NCBI GenBank assembly: GCA_900548775.1 | Contig: URLM01000046.1 | Span: 1-14,637, forward strand | Source of the DNA: an uncultured Olsenella sp. | GTDB taxonomy: Bacteria > Actinomycetota > Coriobacteriia > Coriobacteriales > Atopobiaceae | Direction of reading: 5' to 3' | DNA length: 14,637 bases | Part shown: one piece after another, positions 7,219 through 14,375 of the stretch | Position numbering within the stretch: position 1 is the stretch's first letter | How the letters are laid out: each line of letters opens with the position of its first letter | Position numbers and translations under genes: made by a program | The notes under the pieces: model-generated | What the model was told of the DNA's origin: nothing | The model's database searches: none | The model's input: only the letters and a program-made list of their open reading frames with translations

Positions 7219-10200
7219 CTACGCCTTGTCGCCGTCGCCCGCAGCAGCACCCGCAGCCGCGGCAGCCCTCTCGGCAGCGCGCTTCTTGTGGTTGCGCCAG
7301 CCGGTCCAGAACACCAGCGCGATTCCGGCGGCACCGCCAACGGTCACGCCGATGCGCACCTTGTCCACCGCCTGCAGACCGTAGTTGATGGTAGCGCCCG
7401 GCGCCGCACCGTTCATCACGTGGCTGTTGGCCGTCACGTACAGCAGGTGATGCATGGCCTCGCGGGCGTAGTGGTACGCCTCGGGGTTGTCCTTCTCGAA
7501 CGTCCAGACGTTGCCGGCGTTGCTCTGGTAGGTGAGCTTGGTGTCTCCGCCCGCCTCGATCATCTGCTTGGCATCCATGAACGTGCCCGTGTTGGCGTTG
7601 TCGGTGATGATCCAGCCGTTGAAGCCCCACTCGCCGCGGACCACGCCCGTGAGCAGGTCGTAGTCTCCGCCGACCCACGTGGCGCCAATGCGGTTGAAGC
7701 CGGTCATGATGGCCTGTGCGACGGGAATCTCACGGGTCTTCGCGACAAGTGCGCCGTCCGCGCCCTTCTCGACGTAGCTCTCCTCCACGTTGCCGGCCCT
7801 CATTACCATCTCGAAGGGCTTGAGGTAGATCTCGCGGATTGCCTGCTCGTTTGCCCACGTTGCGATGGAGTACTGCCCGGCGCGGTCGCCACGGTGGTTC
7901 TCCTGGTCGTTGAGGACGAAGTGCTTGATCATGGCGTAGAGGCCCTTCTCGGCGGCAGCCTTGACGGAGCAAGACGCAACCTCGCCGGACAGGAAGCCGT
8001 CCTCCGAGTAGTACTCGCCATTGCGCCCGGAGAAGGGCGTGCGGTGGATGTTCATCGAGGGGGCATACCAGCCCGCTGCCCCGCCAATCAGGGACTCGTT
8101 GCCGATCATGTTGCCAAATGCGGTGTAGAGCTCCTGGTTCCAGGTCTGCGCAAGGGTCGAGGGCCCCTCGAAGACGTGGCCAGTGCCGCCGTAGATGAGG
8201 TAGCTTGCCGTGTCCGCATCAACGTTGAAGGGCTTCTCGACAGAGTCCAGCGGCATGGTGCCGTAGCCGCCGCGGTTGATGGAGACGTCGTAGTCCTCAA
8301 CGGTCAGCTGGTCAAGCAGGGAGTCCCACGTGGGGTTGTTGTAATCGAGCCCACGCATGTCCGCAAGCGTCAGACCGTTCTTGGCACCGTAGGTGGGCGT
8401 GTCGGTAAAGGTGCCACTCACGTCCGGGTTACCGGAATCGGTCGAGTCGAGCTTGGCGAGAAGGTCATCCGAGGCGACCTTGGACCAGGTGTAGGGCGCG
8501 GGGTTGCCATTCTCGTCAGTGGCGTTGATCTCGCCGCCCCAATCGGAGATGTCGCCCTGGTAGGGGGTGCCGTCGTGCTTGGGGAAGGTGCCCGTCCAGT
8601 CCGCACGGGTGAGGTAGGTCACGTCGCCGCGAGCGTCGTCGAACCTGTTGGTCACGCCCTGGCCGGTAAGCGAGTCCGTCGCGTAGGTCGTGGCGTCGAC
8701 CTCGGTGTTCTCTGGCACGTAGGACGCAGCCAGGGCGGCGTTGCCGCTGACGTTGGCACCCTTGGCGGCCAGCACGTTGTTCACGGCGTCATGCGCGTTG
8801 CGCCCGGCGGTCACGTGGTAGGTCCCGGCATCAAAGATGTACGTTCCGGCGCCCTGCGAGTCATATGCGGCAAGCTGCGAGCGGTCAAAGTCCACGTCGA
8901 CCGTCTGGCTCTCGCCCGGCGAGAGGAGCTTGGTCTTTGCAAAGCCCACCAGCTGGACTGACGCCTTCTCGACGCCGTTCGCGCGGTCGTAGTCCGTGTA
9001 GGGGCTCTGCGCGTAGACCTCCACCACGTCCTTGCCGGCAACGTCACCGGTGTTGGTGACGGTCACGCTCGCCGTGCACTTCTCGCCATCCCAGCTGGTC
9101 GAGAAGCCCGACCAGTCAAAGTTGGTGTACGAGAGGCCATAGCCAAACGGGTAGCAGACCTCGCTGTCGTAGTTGTAGTCGCCTGCGTTGCCCTGGCCAA
9201 GAACGGCGTCCTCGTAGCGCGTCTCGTAGTACTTGTAGCCTACGTAGATGCCCTCCTCGTAGCTCACGTAGTTGTACTTGGTGAGGTTGCCGGCCTTGTC
9301 AGCGTATTGGTAGTCGCCAAAGTTCTGCGCGGCAGGGCTGGAAAGCGGATTGGCGGCAAAGGTGTCCACCGTGCGGCCGGACGGGTTCACGCGCCCGGAG
9401 AGGATTCCCGCGAGCGAGCTCATGCCGTCGGTCCCCGTGGAGGGAACGACCAGGCACGCCTTGATGTTGGGGAACTGCTGGAGCCAGCCCAGCTCGACCG
9501 CGGAGGCGGTGCTCACGATCACCAGGCCGTCATCAAAGTTGTCGTTGATGTACTGGAGGATCTGCAGCTCGGTCGAGTCGGGCTCGAGGTAGCTCTTCTC
9601 CTTGTCCTCCTCGCTCGTGGCGTGGTTGTACATGGAGCGCGGCATGTCGCGGCCCTCGCCCGCAACGCGGCGAAGCACAAAGACCGGCGTGGTGCCCTTC
9701 GTGGAGTCGAGCACGCCTGCGTCCTGCATGACCGAGAGCGGGCACTCGTTGATGGCAAAGTTCTCCCCGTCGCCAAAGCTCACGGAGCCGGATCCCATGC
9801 TGTAGTCCTTGCCGGCACCGTTGACGTAGAAGTCCTGCAGCGCGGCGTTCACCGAAAAGCCCTCAGCCTCAAGCGAGCTGTTCAGCGCGTCGCTGGTTGA
9901 CTTAGACCCGGTGACCATGCTCACCATCGACTGCGAGGAGCCGAGAAGCTTAGAATTTTCGCCAAAGAACGAGAAGGTCGTGCCCGCCGCGTAGGGCAGC
10001 GTGTTGTCATCGTTCTTGAGCATCACGATGCCCTCGGCAGCAATCTGCTGGTCGAGCGCCTTCTCGGCATCCCCAATGGTGTCCTTGGTGTAGTCAGCCT
10101 TGTTGTACTGCAGGTCAACGCCATCGGTGCTCACCGTGTTGTTCCACGACTGGCTGATGCCGAGCATGCTGTTGATCATCCTGTCGTAGCCGGGCAGCAT

Positions 10201-10341
10201 CACGTTGACGGCAACCATGAGCGCCGCCAGCACCACGACCAACGCGGACTTGAGGATGGTCTTGATGACCCTCCCCACCTTGCGCGCGCGGCTCACGGTC
10301 CACACGCCGCCGGCACTAGCGCCGGGCTTCTTCTTTCCCAT
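7219..10341 (-). CDS. Membrane-anchored glycoside hydrolase family 3 enzyme with permuted domain order
   Basis: This 1040-residue protein carries the two GH3 domains in reverse order. After a basic cytoplasmic start (MGKKKPG) and a membrane segment at about 31-49, the GH3 C-terminal domain begins with EGIVMLKNDDNTLPY (103-110 onward). An Fn3-like domain (VTVTNTGDVAGKDVVEVY ... SPGESQTVDVDF) comes next. The barrel domain follows with GWYAPSMNIHRTPFSGRNGE, KHFVLNDQENHR (Lys806/His807) and nucleophile motif GWIITDNA (Asp914). A second membrane segment at about 997-1015 ends in a basic tail, RNHKKR and an Ala-rich end. Charges predict both ends inside and the enzyme outside, held at two points. 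Permuted GH3 enzymes of this order are known, for example from Ruminococcus and Butyrivibrio; the substrate is unknown. The ATG at 10339-10341 has GGAGGG six bases upstream. It is divergent from the second LytTR/GHKL operon. Confidence 0.93.
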   Translation of the reverse strand: MGKKKPGASAGGVWTVSRARKVGRVIKTILKSALVVVLAALMVAVNVMLPGYDRMINSMLGISQSWNNTVSTDGVDLQYNKADYTKDTIGDAEKALDQQIAAEGIVMLKNDDNTLPYAAGTTFSFFGENSKLLGSSQSMVSMVTGSKSTSDALNSSLEAEGFSVNAALQDFYVNGAGKDYSMGSGSVSFGDGENFAINECPLSVMQDAGVLDSTKGTTPVFVLRRVAGEGRDMPRSMYNHATSEEDKEKSYLEPDSTELQILQYINDNFDDGLVIVSTASAVELGWLQQFPNIKACLVVPSTGTDGMSSLAGILSGRVNPSGRTVDTFAANPLSSPAAQNFGDYQYADKAGNLTKYNYVSYEEGIYVGYKYYETRYEDAVLGQGNAGDYNYDSEVCYPFGYGLSYTNFDWSGFSTSWDGEKCTASVTVTNTGDVAGKDVVEVYAQSPYTDYDRANGVEKASVQLVGFAKTKLLSPGESQTVDVDFDRSQLAAYDSQGAGTYIFDAGTYHVTAGRNAHDAVNNVLAAKGANVSGNAALAASYVPENTEVDATTYATDSLTGQGVTNRFDDARGDVTYLTRADWTGTFPKHDGTPYQGDISDWGGEINATDENGNPAPYTWSKVASDDLLAKLDSTDSGNPDVSGTFTDTPTYGAKNGLTLADMRGLDYNNPTWDSLLDQLTVEDYDVSINRGGYGTMPLDSVEKPFNVDADTASYLIYGGTGHVFEGPSTLAQTWNQELYTAFGNMIGNESLIGGAAGWYAPSMNIHRTPFSGRNGEYYSEDGFLSGEVASCSVKAAAEKGLYAMIKHFVLNDQENHRGDRAGQYSIATWANEQAIREIYLKPFEMVMRAGNVEESYVEKGADGALVAKTREIPVAQAIMTGFNRIGATWVGGDYDLLTGVVRGEWGFNGWIITDNANTGTFMDAKQMIEAGGDTKLTYQSNAGNVWTFEKDNPEAYHYAREAMHHLLYVTANSHVMNGAAPGATINYGLQAVDKVRIGVTVGGAAGIALVFWTGWRNHKKRAAERAAAAAGAAAGDGDKA

Positions 10342-10486
10342 CTCTTCCCTCCGATACTCCCGCAGGCGAGGCACATTCCCCGCCGTAATCCAAAACCAGA
10401 TGGGAAGGTAGTTCAGCTAAGCTTGGGTCGTGCAAGGGGTGACCAAATCCGTCACCGCCGAGACAGAATCGGGAGGGGGCAACCGC
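10342..10486. promoter_or_regulatory. Divergent regulatory region with an inverted repeat, candidate operator
   Basis: The region separates the permuted GH3 gene (minus) from the LytTR regulator gene (plus) and should hold both promoters. An inverted repeat GGTGAC-caaatcc-GTCACC lies at 10438-10456, with half sites centred 13 bases apart. I could not place -10/-35 pairs with confidence on either strand. A stretch GTAGTTCAG at 10408-10416 matches only the core of a LytTR half site, and no second half site is evident. Confidence 0.35.
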
Positions 10487-11203
10487 TTGGCCACGTACAA
10501 GGTGCTTGTCGTCGAAGATGATGACGAGGCGGCTGCGACGCTTGCCGAGCACCTCGAGCGCTTTGGTACCGAGCAGGGCGTCCGCTTCCTGGTGACACGT
10601 CTGGCAACGGCCTTTGATCTCTCGGAAGCTGGAGCCGTTGACCTTATCTTCATGGACATAGACCTGCCGGGCATCAACGGCATGGAGGCCGCCCAGCTGC
10701 TGCGCGAGGAGAACGCCTCCACGCCGCTTATCTTTGTGACCAACCTCGCACAGTACGCCGTAAAGGGATACCAGGTGGACGCCCTGGACTTCATGGTCAA
10801 GCCGGTAAGCTACGGCGACTTTGCCATGCGAATGGGGCGCGCGATGCGCGTAATGGAGAAGAACGCCGCGCACACCATGGCGCTTCCCACTGCTAGCGGC
10901 ACGCGCGTCATCAACGTGAACGATATCACGCACGTCGAGCTGGCAAAGCATGACCTTCTCTACCACGTAGCAGGCTTCGAACAGCCGCTTCGCCGGCGCG
11001 GCAGCATTAGCGGTGCGCGAGAAGAGCTCCCACAGGACCTCTTCATCACCGTGAGCCAGGGATGCCTCGCCAACATGGCACACGTAACCACAGTACTCAG
11101 CGATTCCGTGCGTTTGGACGATGGCACCCAGCTCTTCTTTAGCCGCTCGCGCAAGAAGCCCTGCCTCGAGACGCTTGCGCGCTACTTTGGGGGCACCATA
11201 TGA
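10487..11203 (+). CDS. LytTR-family response regulator, paralogue of the regulator at 3294-4004
   Basis: This 238-residue regulator has a receiver domain with phosphoacceptor Asp57 in LIFMDIDLPGINGMEAAQLL, a conserved Thr in FVTNLAQYAVKGYQVDALDF, and Lys in MVKPV. A LytTR DNA-binding domain follows, with FITVSQGCLANMAHV. I choose the TTG at 10487-10489 because GGGAGGGGG lies seven bases upstream and the product then aligns at its first residues with its paralogue (ATYKVLVVED against MFKVLIVED). The upstream in-frame GTG at 10430 has only a poor ribosome binding site and its first 19 residues look non-coding. It is translationally coupled to the kinase that follows. By position it may control the divergent GH3 gene, its own operon, or both; this is inference. 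Confidence 0.92.
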   Translation: MATYKVLVVEDDDEAAATLAEHLERFGTEQGVRFLVTRLATAFDLSEAGAVDLIFMDIDLPGINGMEAAQLLREENASTPLIFVTNLAQYAVKGYQVDALDFMVKPVSYGDFAMRMGRAMRVMEKNAAHTMALPTASGTRVINVNDITHVELAKHDLLYHVAGFEQPLRRRGSISGAREELPQDLFITVSQGCLANMAHVTTVLSDSVRLDDGTQLFFSRSRKKPCLETLARYFGGTI

Positions 11204-12600
11204 TGCCTGGCGCCGAAGCGCTTGCTTTGGGACTGAAGTACGCTGTAGGCGGCTCCGCGCTGTTTGCCGAGGTCCTAATTGCGGCGTGCCTGTTCGCTCA
11301 CGGACAGCCCACCAGGCAGCATCCCATAGCAAGGGCGGTCGCAGCTGTCGGGCTACTTTTTGCCACCGAACTTTTAACGTCTTTCCTCGCAGGAACCAGA
11401 AGTACTGACGACGGCTCTTTGGTTGTCCTCAACATCGATGCCAGCTACCCGCTTTCGCTGGGCATCATCGGAGGGCTCGTTACCTGCACCGCATTTCTCC
11501 TTGTCACCATCCCGACACTTCTTGCCTGCTTCGAGATGAGCCCCGGGGCGGCAACCTTCTGCGCCACCGCAGGCTACGCGCTCCAAAACCTGGCAAGCAG
11601 CATCGGAGAGACTGTGGGGCTCATCCTTAGCGCGGCAGGTGTCCCCGGCATCGTGACAGGCGGAAACGCATGGCTTACCGCCATTAGCTGTACCGCAGTC
11701 TATGCCATAGCCTACCTGCTCTTTATTAGGCGCATCGAGCCAAAGGGGCTCGAGGGGCGCGGCAACCCCGCCATGCTTGCTATGGTCGTGGTGGTGGTCT
11801 TTGGCATCATCGAGTTCGACCTCATTCTCAAGTACGTGGTGACCGGAAGCCTGGCGCTGCCCGTGACGCTTTGCATGCGCGCGTTCCATGCGCTTATCTG
11901 CGTCTTTGTGATCATTGCCGAGGTTGAGCTGGTCGTGGTGCGTCAGCTCTCCTCCGAGAAGGCCGCCGCCGAGCGGCTCTTGGCCGAGCAGGAGCGCCAG
12001 TACCAGCTCTCGCGCGAGAACATCGAGGCCATCAACATCAAGTGCCACGACCTGCGCCATCAGATTCGCTCGCTTGCGGCGGGCGAGAAGGTCGTGGACA
12101 AGAGGGTGCTCGAGAGCGTCGCACGCGATATCAACGTCTATGACTCCAAGGTCCGCACCGACAACGACGCCCTGGATACCATCCTCACCGAGAAGAGCCT
12201 GCTGTGCGAGAGCCGCCACATCACGCTCACCTGCGTGGCAGATGGCGCGGCGCTGGACTTCATGGCACCGGCGGACCTCTACGCCCTCTTTGGCAACGCG
12301 CTCGACAATGCTATCGAGGCCGTAGAGCACCTGGACGATGCGGCAAGGAGGTCCATCTCGCTCATCGTGCGCAGGCGCGCCGGAACCGTGACCATCCACG
12401 TGGAGAACTACTACGACCCCACTGCCAGTGCAAAGAGCTTCAAAGGCGACGTGCCGGCAAGCACTAAGGGCGACCCTCTCAACCACGGCTTTGGCACACG
12501 CTCGATGAAGGCGATCGTCGAGCGCTACGGTGGCACGCTTGCCTTCTCGGCAAACGGGACGACCTTCTGCGTGGACGCCGTGATTCCAGAGCGCGCATAG
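11200..12600 (+). CDS. Membrane sensor histidine kinase, GHKL type, paralogue of the kinase at 1918-3294
   Basis: This 466-residue kinase has a multi-pass membrane half (about seven hydrophobic segments up to residue 245), a linker ending in EQERQYQLSRENIEA, a phosphoacceptor region NIKCHDLRHQIRSL with candidate His283, an N box LFGNALDNAIEA (Asn370) and a G box NHGFGTRSM. Residue numbers assume the ATG at 11200. A second ATG at 11203 shares one base with the regulator's stop codon, as in the paralogous pair, and is also nine bases from GGGGG, so it may be the true start. The membrane half has diverged more from its paralogue than the kinase core, which suggests a different ligand. The C-terminus (AVIPERA) resembles the paralogue's (TIVLPARK), but no repeat element overlaps it here. 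Confidence 0.92.
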   Translation: MMPGAEALALGLKYAVGGSALFAEVLIAACLFAHGQPTRQHPIARAVAAVGLLFATELLTSFLAGTRSTDDGSLVVLNIDASYPLSLGIIGGLVTCTAFLLVTIPTLLACFEMSPGAATFCATAGYALQNLASSIGETVGLILSAAGVPGIVTGGNAWLTAISCTAVYAIAYLLFIRRIEPKGLEGRGNPAMLAMVVVVVFGIIEFDLILKYVVTGSLALPVTLCMRAFHALICVFVIIAEVELVVVRQLSSEKAAAERLLAEQERQYQLSRENIEAINIKCHDLRHQIRSLAAGEKVVDKRVLESVARDINVYDSKVRTDNDALDTILTEKSLLCESRHITLTCVADGAALDFMAPADLYALFGNALDNAIEAVEHLDDAARRSISLIVRRRAGTVTIHVENYYDPTASAKSFKGDVPASTKGDPLNHGFGTRSMKAIVERYGGTLAFSANGTTFCVDAVIPERA

Positions 12601-12613
12601 GCGCTCGTCCACT

Positions 12614-12634
12614 GCTATCACCTGGCGCGATAGC
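12614..12634 (+). terminator. Weak hairpin after the second kinase gene
   Basis: GCTATC and GATAGC form a 6-bp stem with a 9-base loop just past the stop codon. An alternative stem CTGGC/GCCAG overlaps it. There is no T run, so it may be an inefficient terminator or no terminator at all. Confidence 0.3.
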
Positions 12635-12654
12635 CAGTCAACGCGAATAACGAT

Positions 12655-12683
12655 TTGAGATTCAGCCAGACGCTAGCTACAGT
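12655..12683 (+). promoter_or_regulatory. Promoter of the metNIQ leader and operon
   Basis: A -35 box TTGAGA (12655-12660) and a -10 box TACAGT (12678-12683) are separated by exactly 17 bases. The expected start point is about 7-9 bases downstream, that is 12690-12692, which coincides with the ATG of the small leader ORF. The transcript would therefore begin at or within two bases of that ATG. Confidence 0.65.
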
Positions 12684-12691
12684 GTTGGACC

Positions 12692-12769
12692 ATGAACACG
12701 ACGAGCAGCACATACACCTCTGCGCTCATGCGCCAGCAGATGCCCAAGCCCGGGCACCCTCGTCGCTAG
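12692..12769 (+). CDS. Putative leaderless 25-residue leader peptide upstream of metN
   Basis: The ORF starts MNTTSSTYTSALMRQQMP and ends at a TAG 120 bases before metN. It has no Shine-Dalgarno sequence, but the promoter just upstream would place its ATG at the 5' end of the mRNA, a common arrangement in Actinobacteria. It has methionines at positions 1, 13 and 17, which would suit a methionine-sensing ribosome stalling mechanism ahead of a methionine importer. The peptide has no hydrophobic signal and is unlikely to be secreted. This is a proposal: the ORF is too short for coding statistics, and two internal Met codons is a modest enrichment. Confidence 0.45.
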   Translation: MNTTSSTYTSALMRQQMPKPGHPRR

Positions 12770-12889
12770 CAGCCTGCCGCATCACCCGGCACGGGCCGCC
12801 AGCGCGAAGGGACCGGGCGTCTTACCAGCACGGTTTTTGCACAGGGCCGTGCACTTTACCAGCAGACGGCATCGAGCGGAGCGCACGTT
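12770..12889 (+). promoter_or_regulatory. metN 5' leader with two mutually exclusive hairpins near the ribosome binding site
   Basis: CCGTGC at 12847-12852 can pair with GCACGG at 12828-12833 (6 bp). Its CGTGC part can instead pair with GCACG at 12883-12887, just after the metN ribosome binding site GGAG (12878-12881), closing that site within a stem-loop. The two pairings exclude each other. The motif TTACCAGCA followed by CGG or GACGG occurs twice, at 12822 and 12856. Further upstream, CCCGG-type segments at 12748-12753, 12785-12790 and 12813-12818 could form competing stems that involve the end of the leader ORF. I see no SAM-riboswitch core or T-box. Stems are short and need structure calculation. 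Confidence 0.4.
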
Positions 12890-13636
12890 TTGATTTCTCT
12901 GGAACATCTTTGCAAGACCTTTGAGGGGGGCAGCGAGGTCCACGCCCTAAACGACGTGTCCCTCACCATCCCCACCGGCGACGTGTTTGGCATCATTGGT
13001 ATCTCCGGTGCCGGCAAGTCAACGCTGGTCCGCTGCCTCAACCTCCTTGAGCGTCCCACCTCCGGACGCGTGGTGGTTGATGGTACCGACGTGACCAACC
13101 TCAAGGGCACCGCACTTCGCGAGTACCGCCGCCATGTGGCGATGATCTTCCAGGGCTTTGGCCTTCTCGCGCAGAAGACAGCCCTCGAGAACGTCTGCTT
13201 CCCCTACCTTGCGAGCACGGGCAAGGTCACGGCAGAGAACCGCGAGGAGGCCCTGGGCTACCTGGACCGCGTTGGCCTTGCAGACCGTGCCAGCTCCTAT
13301 CCGGCGCAGCTCTCGGGCGGCCAGAAGCAGCGCGTGGCCATTGCCCGTGCGCTTGCCTGCCACCCGGACTACATCCTCTGCGACGAGGCCACCTCGGCCC
13401 TCGACCCCGCAAGCACGGCCTCGGTTCTGCACCTTTTGCGCACGATCAACGCCGAGACGGGCGTCACAATCATCGTAATCACCCACTCCATGCAGGTTGT
13501 CGAGGACATCTGCAAGAACGTAGCAGTGCTTGTCTCGGGCAAGGTCGTTGAGCAGGGCAGCGTTGCCGAGGTCTTTGCCAACCCGCAGCACGAAGTGACC
13601 CGTCAGCTTCTGGGAAAGGAGAGCTGGGATGAGTAG
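12890..13636 (+). CDS. metN: Methionine ABC importer ATP-binding protein, short form
   Basis: This 248-residue cytoplasmic ATPase drives methionine uptake with the permease encoded next. It shows Walker A GISGAGKST (37-45), Q loop in IFQGFGLL, signature LSGGQKQR (141-148), Walker B ILCDEATSALD (Asp165/Glu166) and H-loop His199. The sequence around Walker A (GISGAGKSTLVRCLNLLERPTSG) is typical of MetN. Standard MetN is about 340 residues and ends in a NIL domain that binds methionine and shuts transport; this protein stops right after the ATPase domain. The start is a TTG at 12890 with GGAG eight bases upstream, inside a possible sequestering hairpin. It overlaps metI by 8 bases, with a good AAGGAGAG site for metI in its last codons. 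A related amino-acid importer specificity cannot be excluded. Confidence 0.9.
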   Translation: MISLEHLCKTFEGGSEVHALNDVSLTIPTGDVFGIIGISGAGKSTLVRCLNLLERPTSGRVVVDGTDVTNLKGTALREYRRHVAMIFQGFGLLAQKTALENVCFPYLASTGKVTAENREEALGYLDRVGLADRASSYPAQLSGGQKQRVAIARALACHPDYILCDEATSALDPASTASVLHLLRTINAETGVTIIVITHSMQVVEDICKNVAVLVSGKVVEQGSVAEVFANPQHEVTRQLLGKESWDE

Positions 13637-14300
13637 CCTTGCATCCTTCTTCGCCCAGTACGGCTCGCTTCTTGGCGAGGGACTGGCCGATACGCTGGTC
13701 ATGCTCTTTGTGTCCACGGCCTTCTCGTACGTCATAGGCATCTTCCTGGGCGTTGTTCTCTGCGTCACCGCACCGCGTGGGCTTCACCCCATGCGCACCC
13801 TGAACGCCGTGCTGGGCTGGGTGGTGAACATTGGGCGCTCAATCCCGTTCATCATCCTTTTGGTCTCGATGTTCCCGGTCACGCGCGCCCTGGTGGGCAC
13901 CACCACCGGCGTGCAGGGCGTGATTCCGCCCCTGGTGCTCTCCACCACGCCGTTTGTGGCGCGCATGGTCGAGCAGTCCCTGGCCGAGGTCCCGCGCGAC
14001 GCAATCGAGGCAGCCGAGGCGTGCGGAGCGTCCATCCCGCGCATCGTGGTCTCTGCCCTGCTCCCCGAGGCCCTGCCCTCCATTGTCCGCGGCATCTCGA
14101 TCACGCTTATCGCGGTTCTGGGCTACACGGCCATTGCAGGCGCAGTTGGCGCGGGCGGGCTGGGCGACATCGCCATCCGTTACGGCTACTACCGCTACCA
14201 GGACGAGGTCATGATCGCCACTCTCGTGCTCATCATCATCCTGGTGCAGGTGATCCAGAGCACCTGCGACGCCATCGCAAAGAAGATCGACCACCGCTAG
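13629..14300 (+). CDS. metI: Methionine ABC importer permease protein
   Basis: This 223-residue inner-membrane permease belongs to the MetI family. It has five or so hydrophobic segments and the ABC-permease EAA loop (EAAEACGASIPRIVVSALLPEALP), which docks on the ATPase. The segments GRSIPFIILLV and TAIAGAVGAGGLGDIAIRYGY are typical of MetI. Length matches the family (about 217-225 residues). Translation is probably coupled to metN, whose stop lies 8 bases inside this gene. Confidence 0.94.
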   Translation: MSSLASFFAQYGSLLGEGLADTLVMLFVSTAFSYVIGIFLGVVLCVTAPRGLHPMRTLNAVLGWVVNIGRSIPFIILLVSMFPVTRALVGTTTGVQGVIPPLVLSTTPFVARMVEQSLAEVPRDAIEAAEACGASIPRIVVSALLPEALPSIVRGISITLIAVLGYTAIAGAVGAGGLGDIAIRYGYYRYQDEVMIATLVLIIILVQVIQSTCDAIAKKIDHR

Positions 14301-14375
14301 CAGGAACGCATTGCGCTTCTCGGCAGCGCTCCTACCACCACTCTCATCATTTTTTCCAACAGAAAGGAACCCGTC

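Noticed and set aside
4428..7388. 986-residue plus-strand open frame opposite the GH3 lipoprotein gene
   Set aside because: The minus-strand frame carries complete GH3 motifs and a signal peptide; the plus-strand frame has valine/glycine-rich antisense composition and runs through the repeat array.
6742..8961. 739-residue plus-strand open frame opposite the membrane GH3 gene
   Set aside because: It starts in repeat array B and is antisense to recognisable GH3 sequence.
12692..12769. Autoinducing peptide precursor for the neighbouring AgrC-like kinase
   Set aside because: The peptide has no amphipathic or hydrophobic leader and no conserved processing motif, and no AgrB-like protease is present. 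Its promoter and position link it to metN instead.
12601..12889. SAM riboswitch or T-box upstream of metN
   Set aside because: I could not find the conserved core of a SAM class or the T-box motif; a covariance-model scan would settle it.
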